NCBI GenBank assembly: GCA_944470555.2
Contig: OX104134.1
Coordinates: 73,278,678-73,342,677, forward strand
Reading direction: 5' to 3'
From: Heterobilharzia americana
Lineage: Eukaryota > Platyhelminthes > Trematoda > Strigeidida > Schistosomatidae
DNA: 64,000 bases
The notes under the pieces are model-generated. The model did not search any database. It was given only the letters and a program-made list of their open reading frames with translations, and was not told the DNA's origin. Made by a program: the position numbers and the translations under genes. This document shows positions 1 to 11,300 of the stretch, in pieces (the stretch's first letter is position 1; the number at the start of each line of letters is the position of its first letter).

Positions 1-230
1 AGAACTTGGTATTACTGCATAACAGTCCAAGTTGCCAGACCACATATCAAGGCATCAAACGATAGAGCACCAAAATAAATGATACAGAAATAAAGAGGGA
101 CGTAGTCAAAGTAGAGAAAAGTCACGATAAGATAATGAGGAATACGAAAATTCAGAATACAGGATGACGATTAAGATGAGGATAATGTGTGGATACATCT
201 GCGCCAGATATCGATTCTGACCAATTTCAC
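1..230 (-). mobile_element. RTE family A (SR2-like) 3' end fragment
   Basis: Read on the minus strand, this matches, with many substitutions, the 3' untranslated part of the RTE-A copy at about 9650-9860. The shared order is a 'pyrimidine-rich then gatgaggtgtggcaact' terminal part next to a purine-rich tract (plus-strand 'ttaagatgaggataa'). It is clearly older than the other copies and has no coding capacity. Confidence 0.6.
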
Positions 231-329
231 ATAGAGTCTCAAATCACTGGTTTCTGTTGCGACGCAGACCCCAATCCAGAAGTCTATTTTCCCTACATGC
301 CTAAGATCAACAGTCAAGGACTTCTTTCA

Positions 330-850
330 CTTACGCCATGTTCATTCTGGCTAGGACAAGTCTGCAGTTTAATGATAGGAAGTGAAGCCGTAGAATGTGT
401 CGACTGCATCACTTACTTGGGGAGTGGCATCAGCCAAACGCATGGTTGTTGACAAAACCTCAGCTCTGATACAGAAGGCCCGTTTGGCACTCCCAAACTT
501 GCATCACCCGCGCAGCCAGCGACATATCTGACTATACACCAAAAGACGAGTATACTCCATTGCAATCTGTTCTGTCCTGTTGTACGGCTGAGACATGGCG
601 GTTAAAAGCAGAAGACATGAAGTGATTACAGAATTTTGATCACATATGTCTTCGTGGCGTTGCAGGCGTATAGTGGGATCAACATGTGAGCAATGTTGAG
701 GTCATGTGAAAAGTACTAGTCAAGGTATGCAAATCGACTGATGAGGTTGTGAACCTTCATTAGCTGAGATGACTTGGAGATGTACTGTGCATGCCGAGTT
801 ATCGCCTACCTCGATGTGCCATGCTAGGGGAAGTTGCATTAGGTTGGGAG
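330..850 (+). pseudogene. RTE-A reverse transcriptase C-terminal remnant
   Basis: This stretch aligns by eye with 5250-5730 of the intact RTE-A copy. It covers the C-terminal part of the RT protein: the 'VVECVDHFTYLG' region, the 'LLYGCETWPL' region (here 'gttgtacggctgagacatgg') and the 'LRWLGHVL' region. It is riddled with substitutions and small indels, and the reading frame is lost in several places. It is an old degenerate insertion in the opposite orientation to the 3' fragment at 1-230. Confidence 0.65.
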
Positions 851-1040
851 AGGGTTTAAGGTGAAAAAACCAAGACCTGGCACTAGTCGATAAAGTCTCT
901 TACCGTTGTTCTGAGTTTTATGGGGTGGTGTATTCTGCCTGGTTAGGATCCATGAGATGAAACGAATCAGTGATTGAGGACTCGCTGTGGCATGGCTGAA
1001 AATCGGTAACAATGGCACACATGTACTCAATACTTAACAT

Positions 1041-1660
1041 CTTCTAAAACTTGAAGATATACGCTAACCGTTATTTTCGGATTGCTTATTCTCTCACACT
1101 ACTTTACCTACCTACTTCTTCTATCCAGCTTTTCTATGTGTGCTACTGTGAAGTGTGGCAACCTGAGCCGAGGCACCTGTGTGTAAGGTTCTACGTTGAT
1201 TCTGTACGTCAGTTGGTCACATTGGAACGCAAATAACAAGTGGTTAGAATAAGAGTGATAGCAGAATGGACACGAGTATATTGGAGAAGAAATAATTTGA
1301 GGAGAAAGGTTAGTAAAAACATTCAAGATTCACAAGACGTCAAAGAGTGAATACATTCGTGCCATTGCACCGGTTTCTACCAATTTCAATAAGAATCATC
1401 AACCAACGACTTCTTTCGCCTAAAAAAACTGCAGCCAGACAGTCTACATCTACTCATACGATCTAGACCCATAGTCAGTGACCTCATCACTATGGCCACC
1501 TCGAACCATCTTCCAACCCAATCCAACTACTCTCAGCATGCACATCAAAGTATGTGGCAGATTGGCACACACAACAGATGTTCGAACTACATCACGCGAT
1601 ACAGGTTTACAACACGATAGATCAACTTGACTTTCCTGCCTGGTACCCGTTGCCAAATAT
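1041..1660 (-). mobile_element. RTE-type 3' region fragment
   Basis: On the minus strand 1450-1656 reads like the RTE 3' coding end ('GLGWKMVRGG' against 'GSGWKKARGG' in the intact copy). It is followed by a 3' untranslated stretch that resembles 19075-19425. There is no intact frame. It lies immediately 5' of the truncated RTE-B copy. Confidence 0.55.
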
Positions 1661-1745
1661 CAGCATTAGTCAAATGTTGATTGCAATATAATAAGCAATG
1701 CTACGATTACACCCGCGATCACAACTTTCAACAGCTTCACACCTA

Positions 1746-2210
1746 CAACAACAGACTGCCAAAGGAATCAGAAAATATGACACAGAATAGAAGTGCTAGG
1801 AATATACAAAAGCAGATGGAGTGGAAGTGGACTCTGCAAACTGCCAACTGGAGAGTCAATAATCTACTCCGATATTGTCACCCGGACGACAATCACGAGT
1901 ACAATGAGTTTTCGAGTGGCTATCATGATGTCCCCAACAGCATCAAAGGCTCTCATGCAGTGGAAACCAATCTCCTACTGCAGGATCAAAACCATGACAA
2001 CAAGATTCAACTCAAAAGGAAGGAAAGCCATAATCATACAATGAATGCTACGCTACACTACGCACCTACAAATAATGCAGACAGAGAGAAGAATGAGCAG
2101 GAATTCTATAGACAACTGCAATCAGTAACGCACAAACATCCCACATCAGTTGGCGATGGTGACATCAAAATTCTAATGTGTGAGGTGACATGAATGCCAG
2201 CCAAACTGGG
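1746..2210 (+). mobile_element. RTE family B, left copy, 5' segment
   Basis: First half of a degenerate RTE-clade element split by the RTE-A insertion at 2211. It aligns almost perfectly with the minus-strand element at 53942-54391. Similarity begins near 1746, where the right-hand copy continues into its own 5' part, so this copy is 5'-truncated. The readable frame (1681-2193) covers endonuclease-domain sequence and ends at a tga just before the junction. Confidence 0.8.
2199..2210 (+). repeat. Target site duplication, left (RTE-A insertion)
   Basis: AGCCAAACTGGG occurs here and again at 6137-6148, directly flanking the RTE-A element. In the uninterrupted RTE-B copy the same 12 bases occur once (minus strand, 53948-53959). 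Confidence 0.92.
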
Positions 2211-2789
2211 CTGGCCGACCGATAGCTGCTACTTTGACGTGGTGGTCGGGCTTGCATATCACAATGACCCAACGAGCTATGCTGGTGGAACGCTTGTTCC
2301 CTCGAGGTCCTACCATACCAGAAAGGTCTGTTGGGTAGTGGTTAGACGAAAAGCAGTTACCGTTATAGTGTAAATTGCTACACTATGATGGGGGTCTGAG
2401 GGCGAAGTCGTACTGCTGCTAGCTGGATGGGGTGTGACAGCAGTAAGGTGTTTCCCTTGGATGACCAGCAGTGCCAAGCTGATGCTGCCTTCTCAGTGGA
2501 AGGGGGGGTTAGAAAAGGTCGGCCCCAAAAATAACACACTCCACCACGCCCCACGGTCTGCCGGGCCGGCGGTGTTGGTTCACTTGTCGTTTCCTTTCGA
2601 CTATCCGGCCCCAAAAATACAAAAATTCAAAATAATCATACTCAAAAGGCTGGGTGTGACAGGCCTCAAGCAGATGTCCGATGGGCTCTGCGGTCACACA
2701 AATCTCTTTCAGGTACCTTAAGAAGAAATAGCCTTCCACGGTGTGGGCAGCCGGGAAGTGTCAACCGCCCTCACAACTCTGTCAGCACC

Positions 2790-3593
2790 CAAGTTTCTTC
2801 TGACTGCTATCCTCCTCCTCCATCATTACCTTCTAATCTTCCTTCACGTCTCTTAATTAATGATGCTGCATCATCTTCAATTTCTCCTACCTCTGCAGCC
2901 TTCGACAACGATCTGAGTCCACAGAACAGCATCCCTGGTCTCCTTAAACCACGCTCCAAATTACATATTGGAGCCTTCAATGTCCGCACCCTCCGTCAAA
3001 TTGGCCAACAGGCTTCGTTGGCAAAGACTCTAGCAACTCGGGCCATGGATGTGTGCTGTGTTTGTGAGACACGCATACAGGACCCAAGTGTGGTTATTCA
3101 CCTGACCTCTCCTGACCAATCTGGTGAATCTGCAAAATTCACCCTTCGAGTTTCTGGAGATTCGATAGCTAGCTCTCGTGGTCTTGCAGGTGTAGGTATA
3201 GCATTAAGCACCAGGGCAGAAAACTCACTACTAGACTGGATCCCAGTTGATAGTCGCCTCTGCGCTATGAGGCTGAACGGCACAGTGAGAACTAAAAGGA
3301 ATAGTGAGACTCGCCGTTGTCTCTTTGTAATCTCTGCTTACGCACCCACTGACTGTAGTTTGGATGAAGTGAAGGACGAGTTCTACCATAAACTGTCTAA
3401 CCTCCTCTCGAAAGCCAAACGTTCGGACGTAGTGGTTGTTGCAGGTGACCTCAACGCACAGGTGGGTAGACTGAGTGAGGCAGAAAGGCACTTAGGTGGC
3501 ACTTTCGGAATCCCAGCTGAACGTACAGATAACGGTGATCGCCTATTACAACTATGCTCAGATAACCGCCTATTTTTAGCCATTCAGACATAA
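2790..3593 (+). pseudogene. RTE-A endonuclease region
   Basis: Apurinic/apyrimidinic-type endonuclease domain. Visible motifs, in order, are FNVRTL near 2980, the 'CETRIQD' segment (the usual E-T-R motif) near 3065, 'ISAYAPT' near 3330 and 'VVVAGDLNAQVG' near 3430-3470, typical of the catalytic N and D residues. The frame is open upstream of 3018 without a clear ATG, so no start is assigned. It closes at 3593; the conserved 'TWRPPSSTQRWTQIDHI' segment that should follow is found in another frame from about 3610. Two other copies (minus strand 11230-11820 and plus strand 32690-33336) also break at this point, with a different local sequence. Confidence 0.8.
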
Positions 3594-3601
3594 AGAAAGG
3601 C

Positions 3602-4480
3602 ACTGTCTGACCTGGCGTCCACCGAGCTCGACTCAGCGATGGACACAGATAGACCACATTGCTATTAGTCATCGCTGGAGAGGATCGGTGGAAGACTGCC
3701 GCTCCTTCTGGAGTACGTGTTTGGACAGCGATCATGCGTTGGTCCGAGCACGTATATGCCTGCGTCTCAATGGACGTAGAAAAAATTTGGCAACAAAACC
3801 ACTACGAGTTCTGCTGGACAACGAAAACACCAAAGCCGTGTTCAGTGAGAAGTTGGCTAGGCAGTTATCGGAACAAAAGACTGTCACTCATCCAGAAGAA
3901 GCTTGGTGCCATCTTCAGTCTACTGTAAAAGCAGCACTGGAGACTGTAGCCGACTCCAAGATAATGGCTAAAAAGAGCCAGTGGATATCAGCAGCTTCTT
4001 CCAAACTAATGGATGCACGTGAATGCATCCCTGCAGGCTCTGAGTACAATGAAGAGCGAGCGCAACTTAAAAATAAACTGACGAAAAGTCTGCGCAACGA
4101 TCGTGAACAGTGGTGGGCAGCAAAGGCTAAAGAGATGGAAAAGGCAGCGGCGATCGGTAACAGTAGACAGTTATTTAGACTTATTAAGGAGACTGGGGGG
4201 AAATGGTCAACAACAGTTAGTGAGGTCTATAGCGGAGAAGGACGGATCTGCGATTCACTCGCAGGGGAGACGACTGGAACGATGGGCAGAACACTTCGAG
4301 GAACAGTTTAACTGGCCTCCAGCCACCATTGCGTTGCCCGCTATCCAGTCGGACCCTGAATGGGACATAGAGACAGGTCCCCCAACACCAGGAGAAGTTG
4401 AGAAAGCGGTAGGTAAACCGAAACGAGGAAGGACGGCAGGACTCCTGAGGTATACAAGAATGGTGGTAGAGTGCTCTTAG
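3602..4480 (+). pseudogene. RTE-A linker between endonuclease and RT
   Basis: Two overlapping frames (up to 4311, then to 4480) encode the linker between the endonuclease and RT domains, with the 'TQIDHIAISHRW' motif at its start. The change of frame lies between about 4190 and 4310, near a run of six Gs at 4195-4200. A stop at 4480 precedes the RT frame. The region is charged and Lys/Glu-rich, as expected for this part of RTE proteins. Confidence 0.7.
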
Positions 4481-4494
4481 TCAGGTTAACGTAA

Positions 4495-5943
4495 GTGTTA
4501 GCTAGTATATGGGAATCAAATACGATCCCCTCCGACTGGTCTAAGTCACTGATCATCCCAGTCTTCAAGAAAGGCGAGAAGTCCTCTTGTGATAACCACA
4601 GAGGAATCAGCCTGACAAACATAGTGTCTAAGATCCTAAGTTCTATAATTCTCCGACGCCTGAGTGGAGCTCGGGAACAGCAAGCCCGAGAAAACCAGGC
4701 AGGCTTTAGACCTGGCCGTGGATGTATCGACCAAATATTCACACTGCGCCAGGTCCTGGAACATAGGCATGCTTACAGACGCCCGACAATAGCTGTATTT
4801 CTCGACCTGAAGGCGGCATTTGACTCCGTTGATCGAGAAGTCTTATGGCAGTGTCTGTCACTGAAAGGCGTGCCTAGTAAGTACATCACCTTATTGAAAG
4901 CTCTCTACTCGAACACTTGTGGGCATGTTAGAGCCTATGGTGAGTTGTCCAGGGAGCTATACTCATCAAGTGGTGTCCGTCAAGGATGCCCACTATCCCC
5001 ATTCTTATTTAATTTTATCATAGATATTCTTATGGAGGTTTCCCTCTCGTCACCTAATTACAAAGACGTTGACCGGATCACAGGTGAATTTTCCTTAGAT
5101 CTAGAATATGCAGATGACATAGTCCTGTTAGGTGAAGACGCTGACAAGATGCAGAGTCTTCTGAACACTTTGAGTGGGAATTTGAGAATGTTTGGGATGC
5201 GATTTTCACCACCCAAATGCAAATTTTTGCTCCAGGACTGGTCTTCAGCGGTACCGCGGTTAACAATAGAGAGTGAAGTGGTTGAGTGTGTTGACCACTT
5301 CACTTACCTGGGAAGTAGGATCAACCCCGGTGGGTTAGTTGCCGATGAGATTTCTGCACGGATACAAAAGGCTCGATTGGCTTTTGCCAATTTGCGCCAC
5401 CTATGGCGCCGCCGTGATATTCGTTTGTCTATTAAGGGTCGCGTGTACTGCACAGCAGTCCGCTCTGTTCTACTGTATGGCTGTGAAACATGGCCATTGA
5501 AAGTGGAGGAGACAAAAAGGGTTCAGGTGTTTGACCACCGTTGCCTTCGTAGTATAGGACGTATTCCGTGGTGTCACCATGTGAGTAATGCAGAAGTTAG
5601 GTGTAGAGTTTTGGGGAGAAGAGGTAAGTCAGTCGACGAGGTTGTGAACCTTCATCGACTGAGATGGTTGGGACACGTACTACGTATGCCTAGTCACCGA
5701 TTGCCTCGTCACACAATGTTGGCTGAGGTGGGTTCAGGCTGGAAAAAGGCCCGAGGTGGCCAGACTAAAACATGGCACCAATGTATGAAGTCTCTGACTG
5801 TTGGTTTAAGCCATGTAGGACGATGCAGACTAGGTGGTTGGGGTCCACGGGACAAGAGGAACCAGTGGTTGGAGACCCTAGGTGATATGGCTCAGAACCG
5901 AAGTCAGTGGCGCAGATGTATACACACATTATCCTCATCTTAA
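4495..5943 (+). CDS. RTE-A reverse transcriptase (482-residue open frame)
   Basis: Longest intact part of the element. It has the usual RT blocks: 'IIPVFKKGEKSSCDNHRGIS' (about 20-39), 'NQAGFRPGRG' (68-77), 'VFLDLKAAFDSVDREVLW' (101-118, first catalytic Asp), 'SGVRQGCPLSP' (160s) and the catalytic YADD (about 205-208). A C-terminal 'LLYGCETWPL' and 'LRWLGHVLRMP' region follows, typical of the RTE clade. It would copy element RNA at a nicked target in the nucleus. The frame starts with a non-ATG codon because it continues from the linker after a frame break, so 4495 is the start of the readable segment and not a translation start. The end at 5943 (taa) agrees with the element's short 3' UTR. 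Confidence 0.88.
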   Translation: MLASIWESNTIPSDWSKSLIIPVFKKGEKSSCDNHRGISLTNIVSKILSSIILRRLSGAREQQARENQAGFRPGRGCIDQIFTLRQVLEHRHAYRRPTIAVFLDLKAAFDSVDREVLWQCLSLKGVPSKYITLLKALYSNTCGHVRAYGELSRELYSSSGVRQGCPLSPFLFNFIIDILMEVSLSSPNYKDVDRITGEFSLDLEYADDIVLLGEDADKMQSLLNTLSGNLRMFGMRFSPPKCKFLLQDWSSAVPRLTIESEVVECVDHFTYLGSRINPGGLVADEISARIQKARLAFANLRHLWRRRDIRLSIKGRVYCTAVRSVLLYGCETWPLKVEETKRVQVFDHRCLRSIGRIPWCHHVSNAEVRCRVLGRRGKSVDEVVNLHRLRWLGHVLRMPSHRLPRHTMLAEVGSGWKKARGGQTKTWHQCMKSLTVGLSHVGRCRLGGWGPRDKRNQWLETLGDMAQNRSQWRRCIHTLSSS

Positions 5944-6136
5944 CAACGCTATACCGAATCTCACCATTTTGTCACTCCTCTTTCTTTTCTTTTCGTACTT
6001 TATATTTCTTTTGACTGCATTCACTTATCTTCATCCTTCACCTCACTACCTTTTTACTTGATGTGCTGATATGAGGTGTGGCAACTCGGACCGTTACGCA
6101 GTAATGCCTGGTCCTATGTTGATAATAATAATGATG
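5944..6136 (+). mobile_element. RTE-A 3' UTR and tail
   Basis: This is a pyrimidine-rich stretch, then 'gatatgaggtgtggcaactcgg', then 'cctggtcctatgttgat' and a short aat/gat repeat tail. The same terminal sequence, with variation, ends the copies at 9610 (minus), 20350 (minus) and 55565 (plus), so it defines the 3' end of the family. Confidence 0.85.
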
Positions 6137-6148
6137 AGCCAAACTGGG
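6137..6148 (+). repeat. Target site duplication, right (RTE-A insertion)
   Basis: Second copy of AGCCAAACTGGG, starting directly after the gat/aat tail of RTE-A; RTE-B sequence resumes here. Confidence 0.92.
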
Positions 6149-7772
6149 AGCGGACAACACAAGAAGAGAACCAATCATGCATGGGTCGAGAGGCACTCGG
6201 TGAAATGTACGAGAATCGAGAACTGTTTGGAGACTTCTGCACATTCAACGATTTGGTGATTGGAGTCAGACAGTGTGTACAAACACAAGGATATTCGCAA
6301 GCCAGCGACATGGATTTCACCAGACACCACACCAGGACACACTACACTAAAAATCAAATCGACTCCACCTCAATGTGAAGAATGTGGAGACGTAACCTAC
6401 TAGACACAAGATCAAGAAGGGGAACAGATGTGGATTCACATCACTCACTGTCTAGTGCAAGGAACCTACCCTTGAAAATCAAGTTGAAAGCATTTGAACA
6501 AAAAGTTGATGATAGACTACAGTTCAAGTTCACCACCCAGAACAGAAACTGAAATTAAGAACAAAACTAAAAAGGACATCCTCACGCCAGTCAGTCATCA
6601 GGACAAAATGAGAGACATTGAGCAACATCCTCGAGAAAACCTACATGGGAGAACACTGGAACTCTGTGAAAGAGACGTGGAAGCAAACCTGCATAACCGT
6701 ATTAGGAAGGAAGAAGAAAAGGCAAGACAAGGAATGGATCTCGACGGATCTCCACATGGGAGCTGATAGAGCAGGGAGAGGAAGATGGTGAATCAGTGCA
6801 GTGCAGGGATGAACTACGAAAAGAGGAACTGATCATAACACATAAAACACTACACTGAACAAAGAAGTGAAGAAGAGTGCACCCAAAGACAAAAGACACT
6901 TCTACGACACACTGAAAAGTGAAGCACAACAGGCTGCAGGTAGGAGAGACAAAGACCTGATAACATTATATCAAATAACCAGGTTACTTACTCTTCGGGA
7001 GGAAAGAGATCAACTCAGATGAAACCAATGAAAGATAGTGAAGGAAACCCGGTTACCAAAGAGGAGAAACAAAAGAAACGATGGGCTGACCACTTCAAAA
7101 AACTATCCAATCGACCACCATCACCAACTTTAACTCGTCCAGAAATACCACCAGCAGCTCAGACAGAACTAACAGTGAACACAAGCCTCCCGACAAAAGA
7201 TGAATTAAATTCCTGAACGCCATAAAGCTGCTGAAATTCGGGAAAGCAGCAGTACCAAATGGAATCCATCCAGAAGCACTGAAAACTGAAGCAGAGACAA
7301 CAGCAGCGCACATGCTAACACCACACCACACCACACCACTACTGCAGAAGGTTTGGAAGGAAGGAGGCAAAGGTAACTGCCTGTCGGTTGGAAGAAGGGC
7401 TACCTGGTCAAACTCCCAAAGAAGGGAGACCTAAGTGTTTGCAAGAACTGGAGCGGAATCATGCTCCTGTCCCTGTCCACTCAAGCAAAATATTATGCCG
7501 CATCATCCTGGAGAGACTGAAAAATGCTCTCGACCAGGAACAGTTTGCTGGCTGACTTCAGGAGAAACAAATCATATGCGGATCAAATTGCAACGCTACG
7601 CTACGCATCATTATTGAACAGAGCATAGAATGGCAGTCAACTCTCCACCTCAACTTCATCGATTTTGAAAAGGCCTTCGACAGTGTCAACTGGAAAGTAA
7701 TTCGGCAGACAACTGCTTCAACAGTCATGTGAAAACGCCACATGCCAAGTGATCCACAATGGAAACCTCAAT
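6137..7772 (+). mobile_element. RTE family B, left copy, 3' segment (truncated)
   Basis: Continuation of the RTE-B element: end of the endonuclease region, linker, then the start of RT ('LHLNFIDFEKAFDSVN', near 7650-7690, the first catalytic Asp block). Numerous stops and frame changes make it a pseudogene. Similarity to the inverted copy (minus strand of 52340-53985) is close to perfect, including the same stop codons, and ends abruptly near 7772 ('cctcaatga'). The right-hand copy goes on with the rest of RT. The catalytic YADD region and the 3' end are therefore missing here. Confidence 0.85.
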
Positions 7773-8194
7773 GACAGAGAGAAATTAAACAAGGTTGATT
7801 TTATTGTTTTCCATTTGCCGGGAAATAAGAGTACCAAAATAATAGATTTCATTTACCCGACCCAGAAAAATGTTTGAAATCACTATATCTCAACTTGGTT
7901 TGGACATATGTGAAATGAATATCGGGTGTTAAGACTTTTCTGAATGTTGATTTCCCTGGGTATGTGGCACTTAGTTTATTCTATGTGCTCGTGACTAATG
8001 AAAAATACTTTCTGAAGGCACATCAGTCAACAAGAACGAACAAAAGAATTAGTGATTTATTAAAACATAAAGCGGACTGAGTAATTTTTTCATCACTAGT
8101 CTCAAGTCAGAATGGATGTAAACCAAAATAAATATTCACACAGTAAAACTGTAAACATGATTGTGACCAAAAAGAAAACATATGCAAAACGTAC
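7773..8194. other. No gene recognised (CWC27 intron or downstream sequence)
   Basis: AT-rich unique-looking sequence between the truncated RTE-B copy and the last visible CWC27 exon. The terminal CWC27 exon was looked for here on the minus strand and not found. Confidence 0.5.
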
Positions 8195-8316
8195 CAGTCA
8201 TCCATGGCTGAAAATTTGCACGGATCTCCATTCGATTCTCCTGAGCCTATAACAGCACGCAGGCGACTGCCAAATCGTTCTAATAGTGACAGAGTAGAGG
8301 CCTCACGGTCAGAACC
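8195..8316 (-). CDS. CWC27: CWC27 exon: conserved 'GSDREASTLSLLERF' block
   Basis: The acceptor is 'tttgaag' before GGT and the donor is TG followed by GTACGT. The exon is 122 bp, starts in phase 0 and ends after two bases of a Trp codon. It encodes the block that in human CWC27 follows 'SKKG', and ends in 'AMDDW', as the family's acidic-Trp segment does. It is separated from the previous exon by a 5.2-kb intron filled with RTE-A sequence. Confidence 0.82.
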
Positions 8317-11300
8317 CTTCAAAATAAACATTAAATGTTTTCTGAAATATAGCTAAGAGTACTTATGAGCAGCTACTAAATAACACCCACATTACTGGAG
8401 CTTCAATCGGCGCTTACAACCTTATCAAATGAAGTACCTCTTCTCCCTAAAACTCTACTCCTGACTTCTGCGTTACTCACATGGTGACACCACGGAATAC
8501 CGCATATACTAAGAAGGCAAAGGTGGTCAAAAACTTCAAGCCTTCTCTTATCCTCCACTTTCAATGGCCATGTTTCACAGCCATACAGTAGAACAGAGCG
8601 GACTGCTGTGCAGTACACGCGACCCTTACTAGACAAACGAATATCACGGCGGCCCCATAGATGGCGTCAATTGACAAAAGCAAATCTAGTGCCACATCAT
8701 AGTCTAGCCACTCTGAACACTCTTCCAACCTAATCAAACTACCCCCATCCCCCCCCCCACACTGCACGTCGAAGTAGGCGGAGGCTCGGCATGCGCAGCA
8801 CATGTCCGAGCTATTTCAGTCGATTAAGGTTCACAACCTCATAGACCGACTTGTCGAGATTACTAGAAATGATTACACCAAACGTAACCAGTGCTACGAA
8901 GACATCTGTAGACAAAACACCGTATCCTTTTCATACTTCCTTCTCTCAACTGCCGTTCCAGTCTTATAATTGGATAGAGCAAACTGCAACTCAACATACT
9001 TGTCCTTTAACCGGCAGTCAGATATCACACCACTCTGCACCAGAGATGGCGCAAGTTGGTAAGTGCCGAACAGGTCTTCTGCATCCAACCTGGAATTTCG
9101 TCAGCAACCAGCCAGTTTGAGCTGACACAACTCCCCAAGTAAGTGAAGTGCTCGATGCATTCCATCACCTCACTCCCTATTCCTAATCTGGGAGTAGCTG
9201 CACACTAGTCCTCAAGCATCATCTCACATTTCATAGGTGCAAAACCCATAGCAGCCAAACGTACTCCAATTTCTGTTCAACGCATTCACAAGACTCAAAA
9301 CATCGTCAGTGTCTTCACATAACAGGACAATCCAGTCTGCGTACTCCAAGTCAACCACATGCCTTTCAGGGAGTAGATCAATCTCTGTGATGTCAGAGGT
9401 ACCAAAGATCATGCCCATTAGTAAGTCTATAAGGAAGTTGAACAGGAACAGTGCCACAAGGCATCGATGGAGGACAACAGTGGTTGTCATCAATCCAGAT
9501 GACTACTCCCCATACACTCTTACACAGCTGTCTGACGTCGAGTAGAGAGCTTTGATTAGGGTTATATACTTGCTCGATACTCCCTTCACAGTAAGACACT
9601 GCCACAACACCTCATCATCATTAATATCAACATAGGACCGGGCATTAGTGAGTAACGGTCCGAGTTGCCACACCTCATATCAGTACATCAAGTAAAAAGG
9701 TAGTGAGGTGAAGGATGAAAATAAGAGAATGCAGTCAAAAGAAATAAAAAGTACGAGAAGAGAGAAAGGACGACTGAAAAAATGGTGAGTTTCGATATAG
9801 CGTCGTTAAGATGAGGATAACGTGTGTATACATCTGAGCCACTGACATAGGTTCTGAGCCCTCTTGTCCCGAGGACTCCAACCACCAAGTCTGCATCGCT
9901 TAACATGGTTCAAACCAAAAGTCGAAGACTTCATACATCGGTGCCTTGTTTTAGTCTGGCCAGCTCCAGCCTGGACCTACTTCAGCCAACATTGTGTGAC
10001 AAGGCAATAGGTGACTAGACATAAGTAGCACGTATCCCAAACATTGTCGGGCGTCTGTAAGCGTGCCTATGTTCCAGGACCTGGCGCAGTGTGAATATGA
10101 ATTTGGTCGATACACCCGCGGCCGGGTCTAAAGCCTATCGGCCTGGTTTTCTCGGGCTTACTGTCCCCGACCTCCACTCAGGCGTCGGAGAATTATAGAA
10201 CTTAGGATCTTAGACACTATGTTCGTCAGGCTGATTCCTCTGTGGTTATCATAAGAGGACTTCTCGCCTTTCTTGAAGACTGGGATAATAAGTGACTTAG
10301 ACCAGTCAGAGGGGATCGTATTTCATTCCCATATACTAGCTAACACTTACGTTAACCTGACGAAGAGCACCGTACCACCATCCTTGTATACCTCAGGAGT
10401 CCTGCCGTCCTTCCTCGTTTCGGTTTACCTACTGCCTTCTCAACTTCTCCTGGTGTTGGGGGACCTATCTCTATGTCCCATTCAGAATCCGACTGGATAG
10501 CGGGCAACGCAATGGTGGATGGAGGCCAGTTAAACTGCTCCTTGAAGTGTTCTACCCATTGTTCCAGTCGTCTCCCCTGCAAGTGAATCGCAGATCCATC
10601 CTTCTCCGCTATAGACCTCACTAACTGTTGTTGACCATTTCCCCCCAGTCTCCTTAATAAGTCTAAATAACTGTCTACTATTACCGATCGCCGCTGCCTC
10701 TTCTATCTCTTTAGCCTTCGCTGCCCACCACTGTTCGCGATCGCTGCGTAGACTTTTTCTCAATCTACTTTTAAGTTGCGCTCGCTCTTCATTGTACTCA
10801 GAGCCTGCAGGGATGCGTTCACGTGCATCCATTACTTCGGAAGAAGCTGATGATATCCACTGGCTCTTTTCAGCCACTATTTTGGAGTCGGCTACAGTCT
10901 TCAACGCTGCTTTTACAGCAGACTGAAGATGGCACCGAGCTTCTTCTGGATGAGTGGCAGTCTTTTGTTCCGATAACTGCCTAGCCAACTTCTCACTGAA
11001 CACGGCTCTGGTATTTTCGTTGTCGAGCTGCACTCGTAATGGTTTTGTTGCCAAATTTTTTCTGCATCCATTGAGACGCAGGCACATACGCGCTCGGAAC
11101 AACGTGTGGCCACTATCCAAACACGTAATCCAGAAGAAGCGCAATCTTCCACCGATCCTCTCCACCAATGACTAATAGCAATGTAGTCTATCTGTGTCCA
11201 TCGCTAAGTTGAGCTCGGTGGACGCCACGTCAGACGGTGCCTTTCTTTATGTCAACTAAAAATAAGCGGTTATCTGAGCACAGTTGTAGTAGGCGATCAC

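Larger units (their letters stand above)
2211..6136 (+). mobile_element. Full-length RTE-clade non-LTR retrotransposon, family A (SR2-like)
   Basis: A 3.9-kb element bounded by a 12-bp target duplication. Order: a 5' leader of about 0.6 kb, an apurinic-type endonuclease region (about 2790-3593), a linker (3602-4480), reverse transcriptase (4495-5943), then a short 3' UTR ending in a gat/aat-rich tail. Such elements copy themselves by nicking DNA with the endonuclease and priming reverse transcription at the nick. The coding region is interrupted by at least three frame changes (near 3585-3600, 4200-4310 and 4480-4495), so this copy is probably not autonomous as assembled. It lies inside RTE-B and is therefore the younger of the two. 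Its length and RT features fit SR2 of schistosomes; that family name comes from memory, without a database search. Confidence 0.88.

Noticed and set aside
2434..2721. Short frames on both strands in the RTE-A leader
   Set aside because: They lie in the untranslated leader and are not kept in other copies apart from copies of near-identical DNA.
8851..9120. 89-codon plus-strand frame (also at 19588-19857)
   Set aside because: Antisense to an RTE fragment; its conservation between the two places reflects the DNA duplication only.
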